From contig NZ_BLWC01000001.1 in assembly GCF_013167895.1 (NCBI RefSeq), positions 5,518,001 to 5,582,000 on the forward strand: a stretch of 64,000 bases of DNA. The letters run 5' to 3'. The notes below the pieces were generated by a model. The model saw only the letters and a program-made list of their open reading frames with translations. It had not been told where the DNA came from and ran no database searches. Shown here piece after piece: positions 26,853-36,570 of this stretch; positions within the stretch are counted from its first letter, which is position 1, and every line of letters begins with the position of its first letter. The translations under genes were made by a program, and so were the position numbers. This DNA comes from Streptomyces fulvorobeus. GTDB taxonomy: Bacteria; Actinomycetota; Actinomycetes; Streptomycetales; Streptomycetaceae.

Positions 26853-29122
26853 AGTTCACCGACGGCTTCTGGCTCATGCGGGAGGGCGTCCGCGCCTGCT
26901 ACGCGACCGAGATCCGTGATCTGCGCGCGGAGGACGACCGCTTCACCGCCTACGCGGCCGTCAAACACGTCACCGAGCGCGGCGACACCCTCAACACCCC
27001 GCTGATCACCGTCGAGTGCTTCTCGCCCGCCGAGGGGATCATCGGCGTGCGTACCACCCACCACGCCGGAAGGGCGAGACGCGGGCCCGACTTCGCCCTG
27101 CTGTCCGGCCCAGGCCCCGCTTCACCGGCCCGGGTCCACAGGGACGGCCCGGTCACCGAGCTGACCAGCGGTCCGCTGACCCTGCGCATGGACGGCGACG
27201 GACCATGGGGGATGTCCTTCCTGGACGCCGGGGGGCGACGCCTCACCGGTGTGGACGCCAAGGGCACCGCCTTCGCCACCACTCCTGACGGCGCACACCA
27301 CATGATCACCCAGCTCGCTCTCGCGGTGGGCGAGAACGTCTACGGCCTCGGCGAGCGCTTCACGCCGTACGTCAAGAACGGCCAGAGCGTCGACATCTGG
27401 CAGGCGGACGGCGGAACCAGCAGTGAGCAGGCGTACAAGAACATCCCGTTCTACCTCTCCTCGCGCGGCTACGGCGTCTTCGTCAACCATCCGGGCAAGG
27501 TCGCCTTCGAGATCGGCTCCGAGTCCGTGGGACAGGTGCAGTTCAGCGTCGAGGACCAGTCGCTGGAGTTCTACGTGGTCGCCGGGCCCACACCCAAGGA
27601 GGTGCTGGCCCGCTACACCGCGCTGACCGGCCGTCCCGCGCTGCCGCCCGCCTGGTCCTTCGGCCTGTGGCTGACCACCTCGTTCTGCACCTCTTACGAC
27701 GAGAAGACCGTCACGTCCTTCGTCGAGGGGATGGCCGAGCGCGGCATCCCGCTGACCGTGTTCCACTTCGACTGCTTCTGGATGCGCGAGTACCAGTGGT
27801 CGGACTTCCTCTGGGACCCGGACGTGTTCCCCGACCCGGAAGGCATGCTGGCCCGGCTCAAGGAGCGCGGACTGCGGATCAGCATGTGGATCAACCCGTA
27901 CATCGCGCAGAAGTCCGTGCTCTTCGCGGAGGGCGCCGAACACGGTTATCTGGTGCGCAGACCGAACGGCGACGTCTGGCAGTGGGACCTGTGGCAGCCC
28001 GGCATGGCGCTCGTCGACTTCACCGACCCGGCCGCGCGCGAGTGGTACGGCAGCAAGCTGAGGGCCCTGCTCGACCAGGGCGTGGACTGCTTCAAGACGG
28101 ACTTCGGCGAGCGCGTGCCCACCGATGTCGTCTGGCACGACGGCTCCGACCCGGAGCGGATGCACAACTACTACGCACAGATCTACAACCGCACCGTATT
28201 CGAGCTCCTGGAGAAGGAGCGCGGGCGCGGCGAGGCGGTGCTCTTCGCCCGCTCGGCGACGGCGGGCGGCCAGCAGTTCCCGGTGCACTGGGGCGGCGAC
28301 TGCTTCGCCTCGTTCACCGCGATGGCCGAGTCGCTGCGCGGCGGCCTGTCCCTGAGCCTGTCCGGGTTCGGCTTCTGGAGCCACGACATCGGCGGCTTCG
28401 AGGGCACCCCGGACCCGGAGGTCTTCAAGCGGTGGCTCGCCTTCGGGCTGCTGTCCTCGCACAGCCGGCTCCACGGCAACGTGTCCTACCGGGTGCCGTG
28501 GGCCTTCGGGGAGGAAGCGGTGGACGTGGCACGCCGGTTCACCCTCCTCAAACACCGGCTGATGCCCTACCTGTACGGGGTGGCCGCCGAGGCGCACCGC
28601 ACGGGCGTCCCGATGATGCGCCCCATGCTGGTGGAGTTCCCGCAGGACCCGGCCACCCGCACGCTGGACCGCCAGTACATGCTCGGCCCGGACCTGCTCG
28701 TCGCCCCGGTCTTCTCCGGCGACGGCGAGGTGGAGTTCTACGTCCCCGAGGGCACCTGGACCTCACTGCTGACCGGCGAGCGGATCACCGGCCCCGCGTG
28801 GCACCACGAGACGCACGGCTTCGACAGCCTGCCCCTGCTGGTGCGCCCCGGGGCCGTACTGCCCTGGGGCGCCGACGACCAGCGGCCGGACGGGGACTGG
28901 CTGGACGGACTGACCCTGCGGGTGTTCGGTGACCTGCCCGGCGCCGGGCGGACCGTACGCGTACCGGATCTGTCGGGTGCTCCGGCCGCCGCCTTCCACG
29001 TCGTACACGAGGACGGCACCGTGCGGGTCACGGCGCAGGGCACGGACCGGGCGTACCACGTGCGGGTGGAGGGCTCCGGGGCGACGGGGGCGGGGAAGGG
29101 GACGGTCACCGTGGCCGCCTGA
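26849..29122 (+). CDS. GH31 alpha-xylosidase
   Basis: A 757-residue family 31 enzyme similar in layout to YicI. The N-terminal domain contains GLGERFTPYVKNGQSVDIWQ. The barrel has FHFDCFWMREYQWSDF, the nucleophile Asp in CFKTDFGERVPTD and the acid/base Asp in WGGDCFASF. The PYVKNGQ and DCFWM segments are typical of alpha-xylosidases rather than alpha-glucosidases. It has no signal peptide and would remove terminal xylose from imported xyloglucan oligosaccharides. Its ATG overlaps the GH3 stop (ATGA). A strong terminator follows. Confidence 0.92.
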   Translation: MKFTDGFWLMREGVRACYATEIRDLRAEDDRFTAYAAVKHVTERGDTLNTPLITVECFSPAEGIIGVRTTHHAGRARRGPDFALLSGPGPASPARVHRDGPVTELTSGPLTLRMDGDGPWGMSFLDAGGRRLTGVDAKGTAFATTPDGAHHMITQLALAVGENVYGLGERFTPYVKNGQSVDIWQADGGTSSEQAYKNIPFYLSSRGYGVFVNHPGKVAFEIGSESVGQVQFSVEDQSLEFYVVAGPTPKEVLARYTALTGRPALPPAWSFGLWLTTSFCTSYDEKTVTSFVEGMAERGIPLTVFHFDCFWMREYQWSDFLWDPDVFPDPEGMLARLKERGLRISMWINPYIAQKSVLFAEGAEHGYLVRRPNGDVWQWDLWQPGMALVDFTDPAAREWYGSKLRALLDQGVDCFKTDFGERVPTDVVWHDGSDPERMHNYYAQIYNRTVFELLEKERGRGEAVLFARSATAGGQQFPVHWGGDCFASFTAMAESLRGGLSLSLSGFGFWSHDIGGFEGTPDPEVFKRWLAFGLLSSHSRLHGNVSYRVPWAFGEEAVDVARRFTLLKHRLMPYLYGVAAEAHRTGVPMMRPMLVEFPQDPATRTLDRQYMLGPDLLVAPVFSGDGEVEFYVPEGTWTSLLTGERITGPAWHHETHGFDSLPLLVRPGAVLPWGADDQRPDGDWLDGLTLRVFGDLPGAGRTVRVPDLSGAPAAAFHVVHEDGTVRVTAQGTDRAYHVRVEGSGATGAGKGTVTVAA

Positions 29123-29175
29123 GCCCGGTACGGGCCCGGACCGGGAGCCGCCTGCCCGCTCGCGCGTCCGGCCAC

Positions 29176-29229
29176 CGCCACGGCCCGCCGGCCTCCCCGA
29201 CCAGGGACGCCCGGCGGGCCGTGGCGTTT
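29176..29229 (+). terminator. Terminator after the GH3-GH31 operon
   Basis: Perfect 16-bp arms (29176-29191 and 29211-29226) enclose a 19-nt loop and are followed by TTTC. It lies 54 bp after the GH31 stop. Confidence 0.85.
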
Positions 29230-29408
29230 CCCGGGCGAGGGAGGAGCGCGGAGTGAGTCACATCACGCAGAGTGAGATTCTTGGCATACATAGCGCCGGA
29301 CCGGGGAGGGGCCCAGGCCGCTGGTGCGCCCGGATCGTGGCCGCCCGCGCACGCGCTCCCCGGCCGATCCGGCGGGAAGCATCTCGGCAGGGAAGGCAGA
29401 CACAGGAC

Positions 29409-30911
29409 ATGGCGGCGCTCGACACCATCCACATCGACGGCAGGTGGCAGGCCGCCGCCTCAGGGGCGACCCGCGAGATCATCGACCCCGCCGACGCCAC
29501 CGTCCTCGCCCTCGTCGCCGAGGGCGGCACCGAGGACACGGACCGGGCGGTCGCCGCCGCGCGCCGCGCCTTCGACGACGGCCCCTGGCCCCACCGCGCG
29601 GTCGCCGACCGCGCCGGGCTGCTGCGCCGCGTCGCGGACCTCCTCCAGCGCGACCGCGAGGAGATCGCCCTCGTCGAGAGCCGCGACACCGGCAAGACCC
29701 TCGAAGAGGGGCGCGTGGACGTCGACGACGTGACCAACGCCTTCCGCTACTTCGCCGACCTCGTGATGAACGAGAGCGGCGGCCGGGTCGTCGACGCGGG
29801 CGACCCCGACGTCCACAGCATCGTCGTGCACGAGCCGGTGGGCGTCTGCGCGCTGATCGCCCCGTGGAACTACCCCCTCCTCCAGGCCAGCTGGAAGATC
29901 GCCCCCGCCCTCGCCGCGGGCAACACCTTCGTGCTCAAGCCCAGCGAGGTCACCCCGCTGTCCACCGTCCACCTGATCCGGCTGCTGTCCGAGGCCGGGC
30001 TGCCGGACGGCACGGCCAACCTCGTCACCGGTGCCGGCGACCCGGTGGGCGCCCGGCTCTCCGAACACCCCGACGTCGACCTGGTCTCCTTCACCGGCGG
30101 ACTCGCCAGCGGTACGAAGGTGGCGCAGGCCGCCGCCCCCACCGTCAAGAAGGTCGCCCTGGAGCTCGGCGGCAAGAACCCCAACGTCGTCTTCGCCGAC
30201 GCCTGCGCCACCGAGGCCGGCTTCGACACCGCCGTGGACCAGGCGCTGAACGCCGCGTTCTTCCACAGCGGGCAGGTCTGCTCCGCCGGGGCCCGGCTCA
30301 TCATCGAGGAGTCCGTCCGCGAACGCTTCGTCACCGAGCTGGCCCGCCGCGCCGACGCCATCAGGCTCGGCCGCGGAACCGAGGACGGCGTCGAATGCGG
30401 ACCGCTCGTCTCCGCCCAGCAGCTCGCCAAGGTCGAGGCGTACGTCGCCTCCGCGCGCGAGGAGGGCGCGGTCGTCCGCTCCGGCGGCGCCCGCCCCGAA
30501 CCCTCCCCGGTACGGCCCGCGAGCGGCTACTTCTACCGGCCGACCGTCCTGGACGGCTGCCACCGCGGGATGAAGGTGGTCCGCGAGGAGACCTTCGGCC
30601 CGATCCTCACCGTCGAGACCTTCCGTACCGAGGAAGAGGCCGTCACCCTGGCCAACGACACCGACTACGGCCTGGCGGGCGCCGTCTGGACCACCGACGC
30701 GGGCCGCGCCCGCCGGGTCGCGGGACGGCTGCGGCACGGCACCGTCTGGATCAACGACTACCACCCGTACCTCCCGCAGGCCGAGTGGGGCGGGTTCGGC
30801 AAGTCGGGGACAGGCCGCGAACTCGGTCCCACCGGACTCGCCGAGTACCGCGAGTCCAAGCACATCTACCAGAACCTCAACCCGCGCCCCCAGCGCTGGT
30901 TCGCCGGCTGA
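29409..30911 (+). CDS. betB: Betaine-aldehyde dehydrogenase family protein
   Basis: A 500-residue NAD(P)-dependent aldehyde dehydrogenase. Key elements are IAPWNYPLLQASWKIAPALA, the catalytic Glu in ALELGGKNPN and the catalytic Cys in HSGQVCSAGAR. The C-terminal EETFGPILTV and NDYHPYLPQAEWGGFGKSG are typical of betaine-aldehyde dehydrogenases. Together with the GMC oxidase that follows and the quaternary-amine transporter, it likely makes glycine betaine from choline. The ATG at 29409 is chosen because the ALDH fold starts right after it; a GGAAGG site lies about 10 nt upstream. Confidence 0.85.
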   Translation: MAALDTIHIDGRWQAAASGATREIIDPADATVLALVAEGGTEDTDRAVAAARRAFDDGPWPHRAVADRAGLLRRVADLLQRDREEIALVESRDTGKTLEEGRVDVDDVTNAFRYFADLVMNESGGRVVDAGDPDVHSIVVHEPVGVCALIAPWNYPLLQASWKIAPALAAGNTFVLKPSEVTPLSTVHLIRLLSEAGLPDGTANLVTGAGDPVGARLSEHPDVDLVSFTGGLASGTKVAQAAAPTVKKVALELGGKNPNVVFADACATEAGFDTAVDQALNAAFFHSGQVCSAGARLIIEESVRERFVTELARRADAIRLGRGTEDGVECGPLVSAQQLAKVEAYVASAREEGAVVRSGGARPEPSPVRPASGYFYRPTVLDGCHRGMKVVREETFGPILTVETFRTEEEAVTLANDTDYGLAGAVWTTDAGRARRVAGRLRHGTVWINDYHPYLPQAEWGGFGKSGTGRELGPTGLAEYRESKHIYQNLNPRPQRWFAG

Positions 30912-30979
30912 GCGATCCGCCGATCCCCTGTTCGCGGCAGCCCGTACACGCACGAACCTTGCAGAAGGAGCAGTGACCG

Positions 30980-32545
30980 ATGCCCCCGACCCCCCGCACG
31001 GCCGAGCCCGGACCGGTCGACTACCTGATCGTCGGAGGCGGTACGGCCGGCTCGGTCATCGCCTCCCGGCTCACGGAGAACCCCGGTGTCACCGTCACCG
31101 TGATCGAGGGCGGTCCCACCGACGTCGGCCGCGACGACGTGCTGACCCTGCGGCGCTGGCTCGGACTGCTCGGCGGCGAGCTGGACTACGACTACCCGAC
31201 GACCGAACAGCCGCGCGGCAACTCCCACATCCGCCACAGCCGCGCCCGGGTGCTCGGCGGCTGCTCCTCGCACAACACGCTGATCAGCTTCAAGCCGCTG
31301 CCCGGCGACTGGGACGAGTGGGCCGATGCGGGCGCCGACGGCTGGGACGCGGCGGCCATGGACCCCTACTTCGCCCGGCTGCGCAACCACATCGTGCCGG
31401 TGGACGAGAAGGACAGGAACGCCATCGCCCGTGACTTCGTCGACGCCGCACAGGCCGCCGCCGGAGTCCCGCGCGTCGAGGGCTTCAACAGGAAGCCGTT
31501 CCACGAGGGCGTCGGCTTCTTCGACCTCGCCTACCACCCGCAGGACAACAAGCGCTCCTCCGCCTCCGTCGCCTACCTCCACCCGCACATCGAGGCCGGC
31601 GACCGCCCCAACCTCTCGATCATGCTGGAGACCTGGGCCCACCGGCTGGAGTTCGACGGCAACCGCGCCACCGGGGTGCGCGTGCGCACCCAGGAGGGCG
31701 AGGAGCTCCTGCTGCGGGCCACCCGCGAAGTGATCGTCTGCGCGGGCGCGGTGGACACCCCCCGGCTGCTGATGCACTCCGGCATCGGTCCGAAGCGGGA
31801 CCTGGAGGCGCTCGGCATCCCGGTCGTCCACGACCTGCCGGGCGTCGGCGAGAACCTGCTCGACCACCCGGAGTCCGTCATCGTCTGGGAGACCGAGGGC
31901 CCCATCCCGGAGAACTCCGCGATGGACTCCGACGCGGGCCTCTTCGTCCGGCGCGACCCCCGCTCACCGGGCCCGGACCTGATGTTCCACTTCTACCAGA
32001 TCCCCTTCACCGACCACCCGGAACGCCTCGGCTACGAGCGCCCCGAACACGGTGTGTCGATGACGCCCAACATCCCCAAGCCGCGCAGCCGGGGCCGCCT
32101 CTTCCTCACCAGCGCCGACCCCGAGGTCAAACCGGCCCTGGACTTCCGCTACTTCACCGACGAGGACGACTACGACGGCCGCACACTGGTCGACGGGATC
32201 AAGCTCGCCCGCGAGATAGCGAAGACCGAACCGCTCGCGCACTGGCTCAAGCGCGAGGTGTGCCCCGGGCCGGAGATCACCTCCGACGAGGACATCAGCG
32301 CCTACGCCCGCAAGGTCGCGCACACCGTCTACCATCCGGCGGGCACCTGCCGGATGGGTGCGGCCGACGACCCGGCGGCCGTCGTCGATCCCCAACTGCG
32401 CGTGCGAGGGCTGGAATCCCTCCGGATCGCCGACGCCTCCGTCTTCCCCACGATGCCCGCCGTCAATCCGATGATCGGCGTCCTCATGGTCGGCGAGAAA
32501 TGCGCGGAACTGCTCGGTCCGGCCACTGGAGGCGATGTCCGATGA
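30980..32545 (+). CDS. betA: GMC-family choline dehydrogenase-like oxidoreductase
   Basis: A 521-residue flavoprotein of the GMC family. The FAD dinucleotide site is YLIVGGGTAGSVIASRL; the flavin loop is VLGGCSSHNTLI; GMC signature 2 is GAVDTPRLLMHSGIG. The active-site region contains YHPAGTCRMG and a second conserved NPMIGVLMVGE. Choline is the inferred substrate from the neighbouring betaine-aldehyde dehydrogenase and importer; another alcohol cannot be excluded. AGGAG lies 8 nt before the ATG. Its stop overlaps the ATPase start. Confidence 0.82.
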   Translation: MPPTPRTAEPGPVDYLIVGGGTAGSVIASRLTENPGVTVTVIEGGPTDVGRDDVLTLRRWLGLLGGELDYDYPTTEQPRGNSHIRHSRARVLGGCSSHNTLISFKPLPGDWDEWADAGADGWDAAAMDPYFARLRNHIVPVDEKDRNAIARDFVDAAQAAAGVPRVEGFNRKPFHEGVGFFDLAYHPQDNKRSSASVAYLHPHIEAGDRPNLSIMLETWAHRLEFDGNRATGVRVRTQEGEELLLRATREVIVCAGAVDTPRLLMHSGIGPKRDLEALGIPVVHDLPGVGENLLDHPESVIVWETEGPIPENSAMDSDAGLFVRRDPRSPGPDLMFHFYQIPFTDHPERLGYERPEHGVSMTPNIPKPRSRGRLFLTSADPEVKPALDFRYFTDEDDYDGRTLVDGIKLAREIAKTEPLAHWLKREVCPGPEITSDEDISAYARKVAHTVYHPAGTCRMGAADDPAAVVDPQLRVRGLESLRIADASVFPTMPAVNPMIGVLMVGEKCAELLGPATGGDVR

Positions 32546-33603
32546 CCGCGACCGATACCCCCGTCTTCGCCGTGGGGAACCTCTGGAAGGTCTTCGGCCC
32601 CAAGGCCGACCGCGTCCCCGGCGGTGAACACGCCGAGCTCTCCCCGGCCGAACTGCGCGAACGCACCGGCTGCACCGCCGCCGTACGGGACGTCTCCTTC
32701 GACGTGCGCAAGGGTGAGGTCTTCGTCGTCATGGGCCTGTCGGGCTCCGGCAAGTCCACCCTCGTACGCTGCCTGACCCGCCTGATCGAGCCCACCAGCG
32801 GCACCCTGGCCATCGACGGCGAGGACGTGCTCGCCATGGACCGCACACGCCTGCGTGAGCTCCGCCGCCACCGCGCGGCCATGGTCTTCCAGCACTTCGG
32901 ACTGCTGCCGCACCGCACCGTCCTGGACAACGTCGCCTACGGCCTGGAGATCCAGGGCCTGGGCAGGGCCGAGCGGCGGCGCAGGGCGGCCGGGCTGGTG
33001 GAGAAGGTCGGGCTCGCCGGCCTTGAGGGCCGCCGACCCTCCCAGCTCTCCGGCGGTCAGCAGCAACGCGTCGGCCTGGCCCGCGCACTCGCCGTCGACC
33101 CGTCCGTACTGCTCTTCGACGAACCCTTCAGCGCTCTCGACCCCCTGACCCGCCGGGAGATGCAGGACGAGGTCGTCCGGCTGCACCGCGAGGAGGGCCG
33201 GACCATGGTCTTCGTCACCCACGACCTCAGCGAGGCGCTGCGCCTGGGCACCCGTATCGCGCTCATGCGTGACGGCGGCATCGTCCAGCTCGGCACCCCC
33301 GAGGAGATCGTCGGATCGCCCGCCGACGACTACGTACGCGCATTCGTCCGCGACGTCCCGCGCGAACAGGTCCTCACCGTCGCCGGCGCGATGCGGCCGC
33401 CGGCCGCGGGCGAGGGTGAGCGAGGTCCCGCGGTCCGCCCCGACGCCACCGTCTCCGAGGCCATCGAAGCCGTCGCCCGCTCCGGCGGCCCGGCGGCCCG
33501 CGTCATGGACAACGGCAGGCTCGTCGGAGTCGTCGACCACGCCTGCCTGCTCGGGGTCGTCGCCGGGACACAGGCCGCCAACCCCCGCGAGGTGGCCGCC
33601 TGA
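32542..33603 (+). CDS. Quaternary-amine ABC transporter, ATP-binding protein (OpuAA/ProV type)
   Basis: A 353-residue ATPase. Walker A is GLSGSGKST, the Q-loop VFQHFGLLPH, the signature LSGGQQQRVGLARAL, Walker B VLLFDEPFSALD and the switch region VFVTHDLSEAL. The long insert before the ATPase core and the C-terminal part (VRPDATVSEAIEAVARSGGP), which looks like one CBS repeat, are typical of glycine betaine/choline importers, where CBS domains sense ionic strength. ATGA overlap with the GMC gene and TGATG overlap with the permease show one operon. Confidence 0.9.
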   Translation: MTATDTPVFAVGNLWKVFGPKADRVPGGEHAELSPAELRERTGCTAAVRDVSFDVRKGEVFVVMGLSGSGKSTLVRCLTRLIEPTSGTLAIDGEDVLAMDRTRLRELRRHRAAMVFQHFGLLPHRTVLDNVAYGLEIQGLGRAERRRRAAGLVEKVGLAGLEGRRPSQLSGGQQQRVGLARALAVDPSVLLFDEPFSALDPLTRREMQDEVVRLHREEGRTMVFVTHDLSEALRLGTRIALMRDGGIVQLGTPEEIVGSPADDYVRAFVRDVPREQVLTVAGAMRPPAAGEGERGPAVRPDATVSEAIEAVARSGGPAARVMDNGRLVGVVDHACLLGVVAGTQAANPREVAA

Positions 33604-35585
33604 TGGCCACCGCCCACGCCGCCACCCCCGGCGTCGCGGGGCCGCCGGGCCGCCGTCCGCTCCTGACGCTGCTCCGCCGGCCCACCGCCGTGAAGCTGCT
33701 GGCGCTCGCCCTGATCGCCGCCGTCGCGGTACCGGTGGTGCACGCCCGCTGGTCCGGCGCGCCCTGGCCCGGCGCGCTGACCGTCGATCTGACGGCCCCC
33801 CTCGGCGAGGTCAACGACTGGATCATCGCCAACCGCGACAGCCACCCCCTGTTCCTGTACTTCCTCGGCCACCTCAGCAACGCCGTCGTGCTCTCCGTGC
33901 GCGGTGTCTACCTGCTGCTGCTCGCCCTCGGCTGGGCCGGCGTCACCGCGGTCGCCGCCGTCATGGCCTGGCGGGCCGCCGGCTCGCGGCTCGCCCTCAC
34001 CGCCGCGGTCTCCTTCGTCGTATGCGGTCTGCTCGGCATGTGGGTGCCGACCATGCAGACGCTCGCCCTGATGGTCGTCGCCGTCCTCGCGTCCGTGGCG
34101 CTCGGCGTGCTCCTCGGCCTCGCGGCCGGACTCTCGGACCGTACGTTCCGCGCACTGCGCCCCGTACTGGACACCATGCAGGTGCTCCCCGCCTTCGCCT
34201 ACCTGCTGCCCGTCGCACTGGTCTTCGGCATCGGGGTGCCCGGCGCGGTCCTCGCGACCGTCGTCTACGCGGCTCCGCCGATGGCACGGCTCACCGCACT
34301 CGGACTGCGCGGCGCCGACCCGGGCGTCATGGAGGCCGTCAGCTCGCTCGGTGCGACCGGCAGGCAGCGGCTGCTCACGGCCAGGCTGCCGCTCGCCCGC
34401 AAGGAGCTGCTGCTCGGCCTCAACCAGACGATCATGATGGCCCTGTCGATGGCCGTCATCGCCTCCGTGATCGGCGCCGGCGGCCTGGGTGACCGCGTCT
34501 ACCAGGCACTGTCCTCCGTCGACGTCGGTGCCGCACTCGCCGCGGGCATCCCGATCGTGCTGCTCGCCGTCGTCCTGGACCGTACGACCGAGGCCGCGGG
34601 CCGGCGCGTCGGAGCGGAGCCCACCGGCCCCGCCGTCCTGCGCGGAGCACGCGGCTGGGGCCTGGCCGCCGTGATCGTGGCGGCCGTCGTCGTCGTGGGA
34701 CGGTTCACGGGCGGCCGGATCTGGCCCGAGGGCGCGATCGTGGCCGTCGCGGGACCGGTCAACACCGCCAAGGAGTGGATGGTCGACCACCTCTACACCG
34801 GGGTACCGGTCATCGGCGGCACCGCCGACTGGGCCGCCCACTTCACCAACTGGATACTCAACCCGCTGCGCAGCGGGTTGCAGGGACTGCCCTGGTGGTC
34901 GGTGCTGCTGATCGTCGCCGCTCTCGCCTGGACCATCGGCACCTGGCGCACGGCGCTCACCGCCGTACTCGCCCTGGCCGCCATCGGCGTCCTCGGCGTC
35001 TGGGAACCCTCCATGGACACCCTGAGCCAGGTCGTCGCCGCCGTGGCCGTCACCCTGGTCATCGGCTTCGCCACCGCGGTCGGCGCCGCCCGGAGCGAAC
35101 GGTTCGAACGCCTGCTGCGCCCGGTCCTCGACGTCTTCCAGACCATGCCGCAGTTCGTCTACCTCATCCCGGTCGTCGCCCTCTTCGGTGTCGGCCGCGC
35201 CCCCGCCGCGGCAGCCGCGGTCGTGTACGCGCTCCCGGCCGTCATCCGCATCACCACCCAGGGACTCCGGGGCGTCGACCCCGCCGCCATGGAGTGCGCC
35301 CGCTCGCTGGGCGCCACCCGGGGTCAGCAGCTGCGCCAGGTCCAGCTGCCCCTGGCCAGGCCCGCGCTGCTCCTCGCCGTCAACCAGGGAGTCGTCCTGG
35401 TCCTCGCCGTGGTCATCATCGGCGCGCTCGTCGGCTCCGGCGGGCTCGGATACCTCGTCGTGCTCGGCCTCGCCCAGGGCGACCTGGCCACCGGCCTCGT
35501 CGCGGGCGCCGCCATCGTCTGTCTGGGGCTGATGCTGGACCGGGTCACCCAGCCCACCACGCGCACCGCGCGGAAGGAGAGCTGA
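33603..35585 (+). CDS. Quaternary-amine ABC transporter, tandem-fused permease
   Basis: A 660-residue membrane protein holding two permease domains in one chain. Each has its own EAA loop: MEAVSSLGATGRQRLLTARL and MECARSLGATRGQQLRQVQL, and parallel segments (LDTMQVLPAFAYLLPVALVFGIG and VFQTMPQFVYLIPVVALFGVG). Usual ProW/OpuAB proteins have one domain and form homodimers, so this gene encodes the whole membrane channel as a covalent dimer. It overlaps the ATPase gene and is followed 1 nt later by the binding-protein gene. Confidence 0.9.
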   Translation: MATAHAATPGVAGPPGRRPLLTLLRRPTAVKLLALALIAAVAVPVVHARWSGAPWPGALTVDLTAPLGEVNDWIIANRDSHPLFLYFLGHLSNAVVLSVRGVYLLLLALGWAGVTAVAAVMAWRAAGSRLALTAAVSFVVCGLLGMWVPTMQTLALMVVAVLASVALGVLLGLAAGLSDRTFRALRPVLDTMQVLPAFAYLLPVALVFGIGVPGAVLATVVYAAPPMARLTALGLRGADPGVMEAVSSLGATGRQRLLTARLPLARKELLLGLNQTIMMALSMAVIASVIGAGGLGDRVYQALSSVDVGAALAAGIPIVLLAVVLDRTTEAAGRRVGAEPTGPAVLRGARGWGLAAVIVAAVVVVGRFTGGRIWPEGAIVAVAGPVNTAKEWMVDHLYTGVPVIGGTADWAAHFTNWILNPLRSGLQGLPWWSVLLIVAALAWTIGTWRTALTAVLALAAIGVLGVWEPSMDTLSQVVAAVAVTLVIGFATAVGAARSERFERLLRPVLDVFQTMPQFVYLIPVVALFGVGRAPAAAAAVVYALPAVIRITTQGLRGVDPAAMECARSLGATRGQQLRQVQLPLARPALLLAVNQGVVLVLAVVIIGALVGSGGLGYLVVLGLAQGDLATGLVAGAAIVCLGLMLDRVTQPTTRTARKES

Positions 35586-35586
35586 C

Positions 35587-36570
35587 ATGGCGCGTACGCC
35601 GATCCGCACCCGTCCCCGGGTGCTCGCTGCCGCTTCGTCGGCCGTGGTCCTGCTCGCCGTCACCGGCTGCGGCGCGGCGGACATGACGCGGCAGACCTCG
35701 CCGTTCGCCGCCCCGGCCGGCATCAGGACCGTCACCCTGTCCGTACAGTCCTGGGTCGGCGCGCAGGCCAACGTGGCCGTCGCCCGGAAGCTGCTGGAGG
35801 ACGAACTCGGCTACCGCGTCGACCTCGTCCAGACCGACGAGATCCCCGCCTGGGACGCGTTGAGCCAGGGAAGGGTCGACGCGATCCTGGAGGACTGGGG
35901 CCACCCCGACCAGGAGAAGCTGTACGTCGAGGAGAAGAAGACCATCGTCTCCGCCGGCGACCTGGGCGTCACCGGCCACATCGGCTGGTACGTACCGAAG
36001 TACTGGGCGGACGAGCACCCCGATGTCACGGACTGGCGGAACCTCGACGACCACGCCGACGAACTGCGCACCCCGGAGAGCGGGGACAAGGGCCAGCTCA
36101 TGGACGGTTCACCGTCCTACGTCACCAACGACACCGCCCTGGTGAAGAACCTGGACCTGGACTACAAGGTGGTCTTCGCGGGCTCCGAGGCCGCCCAGAT
36201 CACCCAGATCCAGCAGTTCGCCAAGGAGAAGAAGCCCTTCCTGAGCTACTGGTACCAGCCCCAGTGGCTGTTCAACGAGGTGCCGATGGTCGAGGTGAAG
36301 CTGCCCGAGTACACCGAGGCGTGCGGAGCCAAGGCCCCGGAGGACATCGACTGCGCCTACCCGAGGACTCCCCTTCAGAAGTACCTCAACGCCGACTTCT
36401 CCCAGCGCGGCGGCGAGGCGGCGGACTTCCTGAAGAAGTTCAACTGGACCGAGGACGCGCAGAACGAGGTGTCCAGGATGATCGCTTCGGAGAATCTCAC
36501 TCCGCAGGAGGCGGCCGGGCGCTGGATCGGCAAGAACCCGCAGGTGTGGAAGAAGTGGCTCAGTGACTAG
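35587..36570 (+). CDS. Quaternary-amine ABC transporter, substrate-binding lipoprotein
   Basis: A 327-residue OpuAC-type binding protein. The signal peptide ends in a lipobox (AVTGCGAAD). The mature domain has SVQSWVGAQANVAVARKLLE, DAILEDWGHPDQEKLYVEE and HIGWYVPKYWADEHPD, with Trp and Tyr residues of the kind that cage the quaternary ammonium group. It ends with a family-typical NPQVWKKWL. Choline or glycine betaine is the likely ligand given the oxidation genes upstream. Confidence 0.9.
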   Translation: MARTPIRTRPRVLAAASSAVVLLAVTGCGAADMTRQTSPFAAPAGIRTVTLSVQSWVGAQANVAVARKLLEDELGYRVDLVQTDEIPAWDALSQGRVDAILEDWGHPDQEKLYVEEKKTIVSAGDLGVTGHIGWYVPKYWADEHPDVTDWRNLDDHADELRTPESGDKGQLMDGSPSYVTNDTALVKNLDLDYKVVFAGSEAAQITQIQQFAKEKKPFLSYWYQPQWLFNEVPMVEVKLPEYTEACGAKAPEDIDCAYPRTPLQKYLNADFSQRGGEAADFLKKFNWTEDAQNEVSRMIASENLTPQEAAGRWIGKNPQVWKKWLSD

